A stretch of 64,000 nucleotides of DNA from Paraburkholderia podalyriae (GTDB lineage Bacteria; Pseudomonadota; Gammaproteobacteria; Burkholderiales; Burkholderiaceae). Within the stretch, counting starts at the first letter, position 1; each line of letters opens with the position of its first letter. This document shows positions 28,856-38,880 of this stretch, piece by piece. The notes under the pieces are model-generated. The model was not told the DNA's origin, searched no databases, and saw only the letters and a program-made list of their open reading frames with translations. The position numbers and the translations under genes are program-made. The DNA lies in NCBI RefSeq assembly GCF_014397785.1, contig NZ_VZQQ01000001.1, forward strand, positions 62,001 to 126,000. Direction: 5' to 3'.

Positions 28856-28948
28856 GTCGTTGCGGCGGCCCATTGCGTGGCCGCGAGTTTTGTCTTCGTG
28901 CGTTCGCGCGCGCCGGACACACTTCCCCTCATAGCGCGCTCACGCGAT

Positions 28949-28978
28949 TTGTGCTTTACTTTTCGGCAGACCTATAAG
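28949..28978 (+). promoter_or_regulatory. Candidate promoter of the cox-type operon
   Basis: TTGTGC (28949-28954) and TATAAG (28973-28978) are spaced 18 bp apart, 185 bp upstream of coxS. The -10 is a 5/6 match and the -35 a weak 3/6 match, so an activator may be needed. The leader between it and coxS (28979-29163) has no gene. There is a good ribosome-binding site, AAGGAG, at about 29150. Confidence 0.35.
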
Positions 28979-29163
28979 ACCCGCAGCACCCTCGTCGGAC
29001 CTCGCGAATCGCAGTCAGCACGCAGTCGAAGCAAAGCAGGGGCAACATCAATCACAGGTCCGGTCTCACCCACAGCAACTATCTTGCATGGGATCGTGGT
29101 CTGCGCCGAGGCGGGGATCGATACGCCGAAGCGCCCGCTCCGATCAATTAAGGAGACAGCTTC

Positions 29164-29685
29164 ATGGCGATCAGCATCAGTCTGACGGTCAATGGCGCGC
29201 CCGTGAGCGCCTCAGTCGACCCTGGCACCTTGCTTGTCCAGTTCCTGCGCGACCAACTCCGTCTGACCGGCACCCACGTCGGCTGCGATACGGCGCAATG
29301 CGGCGCCTGCACCGTGCATCTGAACGGCCGCGCGATCAAGTCCTGCAACATCCTCGCCGCGCAAGCCGACGGCGCCGAAGTCACGACCATCGAAGGGCTC
29401 GCGCACAACGGCGCGCTGCATCCGATGCAGGCCGCGTTCAAGCACTGCCACGGTCTGCAATGCGGCTTCTGCACGCCTGGCATGGTGATGAGCGCGGTGT
29501 CGTTGGTGCAGCGTCAACCCGATCTGACCGGCGACGACGTGCGCGAGCAGCTCGACGGCAATCTGTGCCGCTGTACGGGCTATCACAACATCGTCAAGGC
29601 CGTGCTCGAAGGCGCCGCGGGTATGAAGTCCGCCGCATCGAACGCATCTGCCGGCGCGAATGCCGCCGGCGCCACCGCCGCCTGA
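29164..29685 (+). CDS. coxS: Molybdenum hydroxylase small (2Fe-2S) subunit, CoxS-like
   Basis: 173 residues. Two [2Fe-2S] sites: the plant-type N-terminal cluster in [16 protein letters not shown] and the C-terminal cluster in [12 protein letters not shown] with NLCRCTGY. A 20-residue Ala-rich tail follows. It passes electrons from the Mo site to the FAD subunit. First gene of the operon; the next start is 10 bp beyond the stop. Confidence 0.95.
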   Translation: MAISISLTVNGAPVSASVDPGTLLVQFLRDQLRLTGTHVGCDTAQCGACTVHLNGRAIKSCNILAAQADGAEVTTIEGLAHNGALHPMQAAFKHCHGLQCGFCTPGMVMSAVSLVQRQPDLTGDDVREQLDGNLCRCTGYHNIVKAVLEGAAGMKSAASNASAGANAAGATAA

Positions 29686-29695
29686 GGAGCCGACG

Positions 29696-32077
29696 ATGAA
29701 CGCACCCGATACCCCGAGCCTGATCGGCGCCGCCGTCGAACGCAAGGAAGACTATCGCTTCCTGACCGGCAAAGGCCAGTACACCGACGACATCGTGCTG
29801 CCGCAGCAAACCTACGCCGTGTTCCTGCGCTCGCCGCACGCGCACGCGAAGATCAGAAGCATCGACACGAGCGCGGCCAAACAGTCGCCGGGCGTGGTCG
29901 CGATCTTCACCGGCGCGGATCTCGCCGCCGACAACGTCGGCGGACTGCCGTGCGGCTGGCTGATCCACAGCACTGATGGCAAGCCGATGAACGAGCCGCC
30001 GCATCCGGTGATCGCGCATACGAAAGCGCGGCACGTGGGCGATCAGGTCGCGCTCGTGATCGCCGACTCGATCAAGGCCGCGAAAGATGCGGCCGAGTTG
30101 ATCGACGTCGACTACGACGTGCTGCCGGCCGTCGTCGATACCGCGCATGCGGCCGACCCAGGTCAAGCGGCGGTGCACGACGAAGTGCCCGACAACGTCT
30201 GCTACAACTGGGGCCACGGCGACAAGGCCGCGACCGATGCCGCGTTCGCGAAAGCCGCGCACGTGACCACGCTCGACATCGTCAACAACCGCCTCGTGCC
30301 GAACGCGATCGAACCGCGCGCGGTCAACGCGAACTATTCGGCGCAGGACGACAGCTACACGCTGTATGTCGCCAATCAGAATCCGCACGTCGAGCGGCTG
30401 CTGATGGCCGCGTTCGTGCTGTCGCTGCCGGAATCGAAGCTGCGCGTGATTGCGCCGGACGTCGGTGGCGGCTTCGGCTCGAAGATCTTTCTATACGCGG
30501 AAGACGTCGCGCTCACGTGGGCATCGAAGAAGATCGGCCGGCCGGTCAAATGGACCGCCGAGCGCTCCGAGGCCTTCCTCTCCGACGCGCACGGCCGCGA
30601 TCACGTGACCAAAGCCGAGCTTGCGCTGGACGCCGACGGCAAGTTCCTCGCCATGCGCGTGCATACAATCGCGAACATGGGCGCGTATCTGTCGACGTTC
30701 GCGTCGAGCGTGCCGACGATCCTGTACGCGACGCTGCTCGCCGGGCAATACGCAACGCCCGCGATCTACGCGGAAGTGAAGGCGGTCTTCACCAACACCG
30801 TTCCCGTCGATGCGTATCGCGGCGCGGGCCGGCCGGAAGCGACGTTCGTCGTCGAGCGTCTGGTCGAAGCCGCGGCGCGCGAGATGAAACTAGACCCCGC
30901 GGAAATCCGCCGCCGCAATTTCATCACGCAATTCCCGTACGCGACGCCGGTCGGCCTCACCTACGACACCGGCGACTACAACGCGATCCTGTCGCGCGCG
31001 CTCACGCTCGCCGACGTCGAGGGCTTCGCCGCACGCCGGCAGGAATCCGAAAAGAACGGCAAGCGACGCGGCCTCGGCTACTCGTGCTACATCGAGGCAT
31101 GCGGTCTCGCGCCGTCGAACATCGCGGGCGCGCTCGGCGCGCGCGCGGGCCTGTTCGAAGTCGGCCAGATTCGCGTGCACCCGACCGGTTCGGTCACCGT
31201 GTTCACGGGCTCGCATAGCCACGGCCAGGGCCATGAGACGACCTTCGCGCAGGTGGTCGCGGATCGCCTCGGCATTCCGCTCGAAAGCGTCGAGATCGTG
31301 CACGGCGACACCGGCCGCATCGCGTTCGGCATGGGCACGTATGGTTCGCGTTCGATCGCGGTCGGCGGCTCGGCCATCTCGAAGGCTCTCGACAAGATCG
31401 AAGCAAAGGCGAAGAAGATCGCCGCGCATCTGCTCGAAGCGTCGGCTGAAGACATCGAGTTCAAGAACGGCGTGTTCCGCGTCACAGGCACCGACCGCAC
31501 GAAGGCGTTCGCGGAAATCTCGCTCGCGGCGTACGTGCCGCACAACTATCCGCTCGACGTGCTCGAACCGGGGCTCGAGGAAAGCGCCTTTTACGATCCG
31601 ACCAACTTCACGTATCCGTCGGGTGCGTATATCTGCGAGATCGAGGTCGATCCGGACACCGGCGTCTCCCGCATCCAGCAGTTCACCGCGGTCGACGATT
31701 TCGGCAACGTGATCAATCCGATGATCGTCGAAGGCCAGGTGCATGGCGGGCTCGCGCAAGGCATCGGCCAGGCGATGCTCGAACGCTGCGTGTACGACAA
31801 CGACAGCGGCCAGCTGCTGTCCGGCTCGTACATGGACTACGCGATGCCGTATGCGTCCGACCTGCCCGACTTCACGGTGGAGACTTCGAAGGGTACGCCG
31901 TGCACGCACAATCCGCTCGGCGTCAAAGGCTGCGGCGAAGCGGGCGCGATCGGCTCGCCGCCGGCCGTGATCAACGCGATCATCGACGCGCTCGCGCCGC
32001 TCGGTGTGACCGCTCTGCAGATGCCGGCCACGCCGCATCGCGTGTGGTCCGCGATTCAAGCGGCGAAGCAAGTCTGA
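29696..32077 (+). CDS. Molybdenum hydroxylase large subunit, form II CoxL-like
   Basis: 793 residues, xanthine dehydrogenase/CO dehydrogenase family. The N-terminal domain shows [12 protein letters not shown]. The molybdopterin-binding motif VGGGFGSK is present. The active-site loop is AYRGAGR (residues 373-379). This defines form II; true aerobic CO dehydrogenases (form I) have AYxCSFR with the Cys that binds Cu. There is no active-site Cys here, so CO oxidation is not supported and the substrate is unknown. The gene order S-L-M is typical of form II, while form I is M-S-L. C-terminal [17 protein letters not shown] holds the Mo-ligating region Glu. Confidence 0.93.
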   Translation: MNAPDTPSLIGAAVERKEDYRFLTGKGQYTDDIVLPQQTYAVFLRSPHAHAKIRSIDTSAAKQSPGVVAIFTGADLAADNVGGLPCGWLIHSTDGKPMNEPPHPVIAHTKARHVGDQVALVIADSIKAAKDAAELIDVDYDVLPAVVDTAHAADPGQAAVHDEVPDNVCYNWGHGDKAATDAAFAKAAHVTTLDIVNNRLVPNAIEPRAVNANYSAQDDSYTLYVANQNPHVERLLMAAFVLSLPESKLRVIAPDVGGGFGSKIFLYAEDVALTWASKKIGRPVKWTAERSEAFLSDAHGRDHVTKAELALDADGKFLAMRVHTIANMGAYLSTFASSVPTILYATLLAGQYATPAIYAEVKAVFTNTVPVDAYRGAGRPEATFVVERLVEAAAREMKLDPAEIRRRNFITQFPYATPVGLTYDTGDYNAILSRALTLADVEGFAARRQESEKNGKRRGLGYSCYIEACGLAPSNIAGALGARAGLFEVGQIRVHPTGSVTVFTGSHSHGQGHETTFAQVVADRLGIPLESVEIVHGDTGRIAFGMGTYGSRSIAVGGSAISKALDKIEAKAKKIAAHLLEASAEDIEFKNGVFRVTGTDRTKAFAEISLAAYVPHNYPLDVLEPGLEESAFYDPTNFTYPSGAYICEIEVDPDTGVSRIQQFTAVDDFGNVINPMIVEGQVHGGLAQGIGQAMLERCVYDNDSGQLLSGSYMDYAMPYASDLPDFTVETSKGTPCTHNPLGVKGCGEAGAIGSPPAVINAIIDALAPLGVTALQMPATPHRVWSAIQAAKQV

Positions 32078-32105
32078 CCCAACGATCCTGAGCGGAGCAT
32101 TCGAC

Positions 32106-32903
32106 ATGTATTCATTCGAGTATCAACGCGCGACGGATCCGCAAGCGGCCGCCGCAGCCCTCACCGCCGACAGCGAAGCGAAGTTCCTTGCCGGCGGCCA
32201 GAGCCTTCTGCCGACGATGCGCCTGCGTCTCGCGCAGCCGTCGCAACTGATCGACGTGACGCGCATTCCTGCGCTCAAGACCGTCACCGTCGACGCCAAC
32301 ACGGTGACGATCGGCGCGGCCGTCTGTCACGCGGACGTCGCCGAGCACGCGCAAGTGCGACGCGTGTTGCCCGTGCTCGCGGAGCTGGCCGCGAATATCG
32401 GCGATCGCCAGGTGCGCGCGCTCGGCACGATCGGCGGCTCGCTCGCGAACAACGACCCGGCCGCGTGCTACCCGGCCGCGGCGATGGGCCTCGATGCGAC
32501 GATCGTCACGGACCGGCGGCGCATCCCTTCGGCCGATTTCTTCGTCGGCATGTACGAGACCGCGCTCGCGCCCGACGAACTGATCGTCGCCGTCGAGTTT
32601 CCAGTGCCCGAGCGCGCCGCGTACGAGAAATTCCGCAATCCGGCTTCGCACTTTGCGCTGGTCGGCGTGTTCGTCGCGAAGGTCGCGAGCGGCGTGCGCG
32701 TCGCGGTAACGGGGGCGGCGTCATCGGTATTTCGCGTTCCCGAGCTCGAAAGCGCGCTGTCGGCGAACTTCACCCCCGACGCGGCACGCGCGGTCAGCGT
32801 GTCGCCCGACCAGCTGAACGACGACATGCACGCGAGCGCCGCGTATCGCGCGCATCTGATTCCAGTGCTGGCCGCGCGCGCGGTCACGAAGGCAAATGCC
32901 TAG
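32106..32903 (+). CDS. coxM: Molybdenum hydroxylase medium (FAD) subunit, CoxM-like
   Basis: 265 residues. FAD-binding signatures AGGQSLLPTMRLRLA and ALGTIGGSLANNDPAACYP match the CoxM/CutM family. It transfers electrons from the Fe-S subunit to the acceptor. 28 bp after coxL. The name follows the operon position; the enzyme is form II. Confidence 0.93.
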   Translation: MYSFEYQRATDPQAAAAALTADSEAKFLAGGQSLLPTMRLRLAQPSQLIDVTRIPALKTVTVDANTVTIGAAVCHADVAEHAQVRRVLPVLAELAANIGDRQVRALGTIGGSLANNDPAACYPAAAMGLDATIVTDRRRIPSADFFVGMYETALAPDELIVAVEFPVPERAAYEKFRNPASHFALVGVFVAKVASGVRVAVTGAASSVFRVPELESALSANFTPDAARAVSVSPDQLNDDMHASAAYRAHLIPVLAARAVTKANA

Positions 32904-33072
32904 CGATTCGCGCTGAGCCGCCCGGCTTGCCGCGCGCACACCACGGCGCGCGCAAGCCGGCTTCGCTCACTTCGCGAGCCGGCGCGAGCGTTTGACGTCA
33001 GCCTCGCGTCCGATCCGTTCTTCACTCGCGCTACGCTTTCGCCACGGCCTGTCGCGCAGATTCAGGAGCACC

Positions 33073-33954
33073 ATGCAACCGGCTTCGATCGACGACACCC
33101 TCGCCCAACTCGCCGCCCAACGCTATTTCGCGAGCCGCGAGCTCGCGACCGCGCTGTATCTCGCGCTACGCATGGAGCGGCCGCTGTTCGTCGAAGGCGA
33201 GCCGGGCGTCGGCAAAACCGAGCTCGCGAAAGCGGCGGCGGGCATGCTCGGCACCACGCTGTTGCGCCTGCAATGCTATGAAGGCCTCGACACCGCGAGC
33301 GCGCTTTACGAATGGGACTACCCGCGCCAGATCATGGCGCTGCGGCTTGCCGAAGCGAGCGGCGAGCGCCCCGACAACGACACGCTATATCGTGGCGAAT
33401 TCCTGCTGAAGCGTCCGCTTCTGCAGGCGCTGATGCCCGACGAAAACCATCCCGGCGCGCGGCGCGTGCTACTGATCGACGAAATCGACCGCGCCGACGA
33501 ACCGTTCGAGGCGTTCCTGCTCGAACTCCTGTCCGACTTTCAGGTATCGATTCCCGAATACGGCACCGTGCATGCGACGCAGCCGCCGCTCGTCATCATG
33601 ACGTCGAACCGCACGCGCGAAGTGCATGACGCGTTGAAGCGCCGCTGTCTGTATCAATGGATCGGCTATCCGGACCGCGAGCGCGAACTGGAGATCGTCG
33701 CCGCCCGCGCGCCGCATACGTCGGCGCAATTGCAGCGGCGCGCGGTCGACTTCGTGCATCGGCTGCGCGGCATGGATCTGTTCAAGGCGCCCGGCATCGC
33801 CGAGACGATCGACTGGTGCCGCGCGCTCGAAGCGTTGTCGGTCACGGAACTCGATCCGCAATCGGTGCGGAACACGCTCGGCGTGCTGCTCAAGTATCAG
33901 GACGATCTGGCGCGCGTGGATGCCGCGCAGATCGCGCAGTGTCTGTCCGTGTGA
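33073..33954 (+). CDS. coxD: MoxR-family AAA+ ATPase, CoxD-like
   Basis: 293 residues. Walker A GEPGVGKTELAKAAA, Walker B VLLIDEIDRADEPFE, and the MoxR-typical TSNRTREVHDALKRR (sensor and Arg finger). In the Oligotropha cox cluster CoxD helps assemble the metal cluster of the large subunit. The ATG at 33073 is preceded by AGGAG. It overlaps the following VWA gene by 4 bp (GTGA). Confidence 0.92.
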   Translation: MQPASIDDTLAQLAAQRYFASRELATALYLALRMERPLFVEGEPGVGKTELAKAAAGMLGTTLLRLQCYEGLDTASALYEWDYPRQIMALRLAEASGERPDNDTLYRGEFLLKRPLLQALMPDENHPGARRVLLIDEIDRADEPFEAFLLELLSDFQVSIPEYGTVHATQPPLVIMTSNRTREVHDALKRRCLYQWIGYPDRERELEIVAARAPHTSAQLQRRAVDFVHRLRGMDLFKAPGIAETIDWCRALEALSVTELDPQSVRNTLGVLLKYQDDLARVDAAQIAQCLSV

Positions 33955-35231
33955 GGTTCGTTGACGTGACGAACGAAACCGGCTCAGGCACGCACGACGA
34001 CACGAACCGACACGCTGCGCCCGTGCTCGCGCGCAACGTCGTTCATTTCGTGCGCGTGCTGCGCGGCGCTGGCCTGCCGATGTCGCCCGCGCAGGCAGTC
34101 GACGCGCTCGCCGCGTTGCAGTGGATCGACCTCGGCCGCCGCGACGATGTGCGCGCCGCGCTTGCCGCGCTGCTCGTCACCGCGCCCGACGAACGCGAGC
34201 TCTTCGATGCCGCATTCGATCTGTTCTGGCGCGACCCCGATTGGGAAGGCAAGCTGCGTGCGCTCATGCTGCCGAAAGTGCGCGACGGGCTGCCACCGCC
34301 GAAGCGCAACAACCGTCTCGCCGATGCGCTCGCGGTGCGCATGCCGGCGTCGCCGCATCTGAATACGCCGCAGGAAACCGAGCAGCACGAGCTGCACGCG
34401 CAACTGACGTTCAGCGCGGAGGAGCGGCTACGTCATCGCGATTTCGATACACTGAGCGCCGACGAATGGCGCACGCTGCGGCATCTGATTCGCGGCCAGC
34501 GGCTGCCGCTCGCAACCGAATCGACGCGGCGCCTGAAGGCGGCATCGCACGGCACGCATGCGGACTTGCGCGCGAGCGCGCGGCATGCGGTGCGCGCCGG
34601 TGGCGACTGGACCGTGTGGAAGTATCGCGCGAGGGTGGAGCGCAAGCCGCCGCTCGTGCTGCTGCTCGACATTTCCGGCTCGATGAGCAACTACTCGCGC
34701 GCGGTGCTCTACTTTTGCCACGCGTTGTTGCAGTCGCGCGAACGTCTGCAGGTGTTTCTGTTCGGCACGCGGCTCACGAACGCGACGCGCGCACTGCGCG
34801 AACGCGACCCGGACGTCGCGATCGCGACGCTCAGCGATCAGGTGGCCGACTGGTCGGGCGGCACGCGCATCGGCGCGGCGCTCGCCGAGTTCAACCGACG
34901 CTGGGCGCGTCGCGTGCTCACCGGTCGTGCGACGGTGCTGCTCGTCACCGACGGTCTCGATCACGAAGCGATCGACGTGCTCGAAACCGAAATGGCGCGG
35001 CTCGCACGCTTCGCGCATCGCATCGTGTGGCTCAACCCGCTGCTGCGGTTCAGCGGCTTCACTCCGAAAGCGCGCGGCGTGCAGGCGATCCTGCCGTATG
35101 TCGACGCGCACCGTCCGGTTCATAATCTAGACAGTCTCGCAGCGTTCGGCCGAGATCTCGCGCAGCTGACGCGCGCGCCTCGCCGCACCATCACCGCGAC
35201 GACACTCGCAGGAGCAACCTCATGGAATTGA
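33951..35231 (+). CDS. coxE: VWA-domain protein, CoxE-like
   Basis: About 426 residues. The C-terminal von Willebrand A domain has an intact MIDAS motif, LDISGSMSNYSR, with a DxSxS core; LLVTDGLDHEA supplies the later Asp. The N-terminal half is charged and helical. CoxE works with the CoxD ATPase in cofactor maturation of these enzymes. A GTG at 33951 overlaps the coxD stop codon, and a second GTG at 33966 is possible. Stop and coxG start overlap by 10 bp. Confidence 0.88.
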   Translation: MRFVDVTNETGSGTHDDTNRHAAPVLARNVVHFVRVLRGAGLPMSPAQAVDALAALQWIDLGRRDDVRAALAALLVTAPDERELFDAAFDLFWRDPDWEGKLRALMLPKVRDGLPPPKRNNRLADALAVRMPASPHLNTPQETEQHELHAQLTFSAEERLRHRDFDTLSADEWRTLRHLIRGQRLPLATESTRRLKAASHGTHADLRASARHAVRAGGDWTVWKYRARVERKPPLVLLLDISGSMSNYSRAVLYFCHALLQSRERLQVFLFGTRLTNATRALRERDPDVAIATLSDQVADWSGGTRIGAALAEFNRRWARRVLTGRATVLLVTDGLDHEAIDVLETEMARLARFAHRIVWLNPLLRFSGFTPKARGVQAILPYVDAHRPVHNLDSLAAFGRDLAQLTRAPRRTITATTLAGATSWN

Positions 35232-35842
35232 GCGAAATTCATACGCTGCCGGTCGCGCAGCAGCAAACGTGGGACGCGTTGAACGACACCGAGATTCTGC
35301 GCGCCTGCATCCCCGGTTGCGAAAGCATCGACCCCGACGGCGAAAACGCGTACCTGGTCACGCTGAGCGCGGCGGTCGGACCGGTCAAGGCACGCTTCAA
35401 GGGGCGTATGCAACTGACCGATATCGACGCGCCCAACACCTACACGATCGTGTTCGAAGGCCAGGGCGGCGCCGCGGGTTTTGCCAAGGGCAATACGCAG
35501 GTCACGCTCGAAGCCGACGGCGACGCCGCGACGAAGCTCTCCTATACCGCCAACGCGCTGGTCGGCGGCAAGCTCGCGCAGATCGGCTCGCGGCTCGTCG
35601 ACGGTGCGGCGCGCAAGATTGCCGGGGAATTTTTCAGGCGCTTGAGCGCCCAGCTCTCGGGCGACAATAGCGTCGATCAAGCGGCGGACGGCGACGCCTC
35701 GGCCGAAACCGCAGCCGCAGCCGAAGCCGAAGCCGCGTCCGCGTCTACGCAAACAGAATCGAACGAGGCCGCGGACGCAGAGTCCGGCGGCGAAGCAAAG
35801 AAAGGGAAGAAATCATGGAAAGCGTGGATCTCGAAGTTCTGA
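35222..35842 (+). CDS. coxG: CoxG-like SRPBCC membrane-anchor protein
   Basis: 206 residues. Residues 1-145 form a CoxG/SRPBCC domain (LNDTEILRACIPGCESI; VKARFKGRMQLTDI; FEGQGGAAGFAKG). CoxG anchors CO dehydrogenase to the membrane in Oligotropha. Here a 55-residue Ala/Glu-rich linker ends in a basic KKGKKSWKAWISKF segment, an amphipathic C-terminus that could bind the membrane. The end overlaps the next gene by 28 bp. Confidence 0.9.
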   Translation: MELSEIHTLPVAQQQTWDALNDTEILRACIPGCESIDPDGENAYLVTLSAAVGPVKARFKGRMQLTDIDAPNTYTIVFEGQGGAAGFAKGNTQVTLEADGDAATKLSYTANALVGGKLAQIGSRLVDGAARKIAGEFFRRLSAQLSGDNSVDQAADGDASAETAAAAEAEAASASTQTESNEAADAESGGEAKKGKKSWKAWISKF

Positions 35843-36837
35843 AAACCAGCGCCCGCTGGCTGGAGGACGGACATCGCGCGCTCCTCGTGACGGTCGTGAA
35901 GACGTGGGGCTCGTCGCCGCGTCCCGAGGGCGCGATGCTCGCGGTGCGCGATGACGGCCTCGTGGTGGGCTCGGTGTCGGGCGGCTGCATCGAGGACGAT
36001 CTGATCGATCGCGTACGGCAACGGGGTATCGAGCAGACGCACCCGGAAGCGGTGAAGTACGGCATCACCGCCGAGGAAGCGCATCGCTTCGGGTTGCCGT
36101 GCGGCGGTACGATCCAGCTCGTGCTCGAACCGTTGACGCGGCAAAGCGGCATCGCCGAGCTGTGTCACGCGGTCGAAACTGGCCGGCTCGTCGCGCGCGA
36201 ACTCGACATGACGACGGGCGAAGCACGGCTCGACAACGCGGAGGCGACCGACGGCGTGCATTTCGACGATGAGCGTCTGTTGACGATCCACGGTCCGCGC
36301 TACCGGATGCTGGTGATCGGCGCCGGGCAGTTGTCGCGCTACCTGTGCCATATCGCGGTGGGGCTCGATTATCAGGTGACGGTCTGCGATCCGCGTGAGG
36401 AATATACAGAGGAATGGGATGTGCCCGGCACGAAGATCGTCCGCACGATGCCGGACGACACCGTGATCGACATGAAGCTCGACGAGCGCTGCGCGGTCAT
36501 CGCGCTGACGCACGATCCGAAGCTCGACGATCTCGCGCTGATGGAAGCCTTGAAGACGCCGGCGTTCTATGTCGGCGCGCTCGGCTCGCGCCGGAACAAT
36601 CAGGCGCGGCGCGAGCGCTTGAAGGAGTTCGATCTGAACGAAGCCGAACTGGCCCGTTTGCATGGACCTGTCGGCATCTATATCGGCAGCAGGACGCCGC
36701 CTGAAATCGCGGTGTCGATTCTGGCCGAGGTGACGGCGGCGAAAAATGGCGTGTCGCTGCCGACGCTATTGCAGGTCGAAGGCGCGAAGGCTGCGCGGGA
36801 AATTGCGGCGTCGGGTGGCGCCGCTTGCAGCGCGTAG
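35815..36837 (+). CDS. coxF: XdhC/CoxF-family molybdenum cofactor maturation protein
   Basis: 340 residues. The N-terminal XdhC domain shows KTWGSSPRPEGAMLAV and GSVSGGCIEDDL with the conserved Cys. The Rossmann part is MLVIGAGQLSRYLC, followed by GALGSRRNNQARRERL. XdhC-type proteins bind and sulfurate Moco and deliver it to molybdenum hydroxylases. It closes the seven-gene operon and overlaps coxG by 28 bp, implying co-translation. Confidence 0.92.
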   Translation: MESVDLEVLKTSARWLEDGHRALLVTVVKTWGSSPRPEGAMLAVRDDGLVVGSVSGGCIEDDLIDRVRQRGIEQTHPEAVKYGITAEEAHRFGLPCGGTIQLVLEPLTRQSGIAELCHAVETGRLVARELDMTTGEARLDNAEATDGVHFDDERLLTIHGPRYRMLVIGAGQLSRYLCHIAVGLDYQVTVCDPREEYTEEWDVPGTKIVRTMPDDTVIDMKLDERCAVIALTHDPKLDDLALMEALKTPAFYVGALGSRRNNQARRERLKEFDLNEAELARLHGPVGIYIGSRTPPEIAVSILAEVTAAKNGVSLPTLLQVEGAKAAREIAASGGAACSA

Positions 36838-36978
36838 CCTGGCGCCGGCGCGCCGCGCAAACCCATCCGGCAATCCGGGGAGCGCTTCTCAATGCGCGCC
36901 AGCCGCTTGACATCCGCCCGGCGGGAAACGACGCTAGCGGGCGATGCCGTCAACGTCGTCGTCCGGATACCGCCCGTC

Positions 36979-38877
36979 ATGCGCCTCTCCGTCGTGGTCC
37001 TAGCCTCCGCCTGCTGGCTGGCCGCCATTCACGCCGCAAGCGCGAGCGCGCCGGTCAGACTGGACGACCCATACACCAACGAAGGTGAAACGCAGACCTT
37101 CACCGTCAACGCGGACGGCTCGTATGTGAAGCTCGATTCGATGACGCTGCGCGTCAACAACGAAGCCGGCGTCGAGCGGGTCGCGCAGCAGTACGTCTGG
37201 TTCAACCGCGACATGGCCGACGTGCAGATCCTCGAGGCCTATACCCTCACCGTCGACGGCAAGCGTCACGACGTAGCGGCAGAGCAGATCCGCGACGTGC
37301 AGGAAGCCCGCTCATTCGACGCACCAATGTTCCAGGACATCGAGGAGAAGGTGATCGTGTTCCCCGCAGTCGAACCGGGCGCGCGCGTGCATCTGACGTA
37401 CCGCAAGACGCAGCGTCAACCGATCGTGCCGGGCGAATTCAGCGACTTCACGCCGCCCGATCTCGCACCGACGCGCAACTTCCGCGTGATCTACGACCTG
37501 CCCGCCGACAAGCCGCTGTACACGGACGCGCGCGGCTTCAGCGCGGTCACGCCGGTGACGCGCGACGGCCGCACGCGCTACGAATTCCGCTACGACAAGG
37601 CGCATTTCGAGCGGCTCGAACGCGGCTCGGTCGCGTACGTGTCGTACGGTGATCGGCTGATGGTGTCGACCTTCGCGAGCTATGCCGCGTTCGCCGCGTC
37701 CTATCGCGGCTCCGCGGCGGACCCGGGCACCCACGACGCCGCGATCGCCCAGCTCGCGCAACAGCTGACCGCGCACGATCGCACACCGCACGACAAAGCC
37801 AAAACGCTGTACGACTGGGTTCGCCGCACTATCCGCTATGTCGCGATCTACGTCGGACGCGGCTCCGTCGTGCCGCACAGCACCAGCGCGATCCTCGCGA
37901 ACCGCTATGGCGATTGCAAGGACCATGTCGCGCTCTACGGCGCGCTGCTCGACGCGGTCGGCGTGCGCAGCGAGCCGGCGTTGATCAGCAGCGGCACGAT
38001 CTACACGCTGCCGAGTGTGCCCGGCTACGGCGTCATCAATCATGCGATCACGTGGCTGCCCGATTTGCAGATGTACGCGGATTCGACCGCATCGAACGTC
38101 GAATTCGGTTTTCTGCCATCGTCCGACATGGACCGTCCGACCGTGCTGATCGGCGACGGCATGCTCGCGCAAACTCCCGCCACCGCGCAGATGTCACGCA
38201 GCACCGACCTCGCGATCAAGATCGAACCGGATGGCTCGGCCAGCTTCACGTATCGGCTGCAGGATGCGGGACCGCACGCCGAGCAGGCCCGCGCGCGGCT
38301 GCGCAGGCAAACGCCCGCGCAGCGCGAGGAATCGATCCAGGCCGAGCTGCGCAACGCGAATCTGCGCGGCACCGCGACGCTGACGACGAGCGACCTCAAC
38401 GCGGCCGACGGCCCGCTCACGCTGACGATGAAAGGCACGCTCGAAAGTCTCGTGGTGACCGGCATGACGGCGTCGATTCCGGCGCTGACGAGCCTCGGCG
38501 GCGGCGTCGAGGCCGACACGCGCTACTGGCTCGGCGAACGCAAGCGCACGCAGCCGTTCGTGTGCCACAACCTCGCGATCCACGAACACGCGCGCATCGA
38601 GCTGCCCGCCAATTTCCGCCTGCTCGACATGCCGGAGGCGCAGCGCACCCAGGACCGCTTCGTCGATTTCACGTCGCAATACGCGTTCGATCCGCACAGC
38701 AACGTGGTCACGATGACGCGCGACGGCGCCACCCATTTCGACAGCGACGTGTGCACGCCCGATGACTTCACGCGCATGCGTCCCGCGATCGAAGCAATCG
38801 GGCGGGACGTGCGCGCGGAGGTCATCGTCAGATCGACGTTGGTGGAGTCGTCGAATATGGCGTCGCAGGCGCCTTGA
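36979..38877 (+). CDS. DUF3857 and transglutaminase-like domain protein, exported
   Basis: 632 residues. Signal peptide (LSVVVLASACWLAAIHA). DUF3857 domain (about residues 25-190), then a transglutaminase core with the catalytic Cys in NRYGDCKDHVALYGALL, His in VINHAITWLP and Asp in MYADSTAS. A long beta-rich C-terminal part follows. It is a periplasmic protein that may act as a protease or amidase; no substrate is known. The ATG at 36979 places the signal peptide at the N-terminus. Not part of the cox operon in function, though it follows by 140 bp. Confidence 0.85.
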   Translation: MRLSVVVLASACWLAAIHAASASAPVRLDDPYTNEGETQTFTVNADGSYVKLDSMTLRVNNEAGVERVAQQYVWFNRDMADVQILEAYTLTVDGKRHDVAAEQIRDVQEARSFDAPMFQDIEEKVIVFPAVEPGARVHLTYRKTQRQPIVPGEFSDFTPPDLAPTRNFRVIYDLPADKPLYTDARGFSAVTPVTRDGRTRYEFRYDKAHFERLERGSVAYVSYGDRLMVSTFASYAAFAASYRGSAADPGTHDAAIAQLAQQLTAHDRTPHDKAKTLYDWVRRTIRYVAIYVGRGSVVPHSTSAILANRYGDCKDHVALYGALLDAVGVRSEPALISSGTIYTLPSVPGYGVINHAITWLPDLQMYADSTASNVEFGFLPSSDMDRPTVLIGDGMLAQTPATAQMSRSTDLAIKIEPDGSASFTYRLQDAGPHAEQARARLRRQTPAQREESIQAELRNANLRGTATLTTSDLNAADGPLTLTMKGTLESLVVTGMTASIPALTSLGGGVEADTRYWLGERKRTQPFVCHNLAIHEHARIELPANFRLLDMPEAQRTQDRFVDFTSQYAFDPHSNVVTMTRDGATHFDSDVCTPDDFTRMRPAIEAIGRDVRAEVIVRSTLVESSNMASQAP

Positions 38878-38880
38878 ACG

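Noticed and set aside
29696..32077. CoxL as a true aerobic CO dehydrogenase (form I)
   Set aside because: The active-site loop is AYRGAGR, without the Cys of AYxCSFR, and the operon order is S-L-M.
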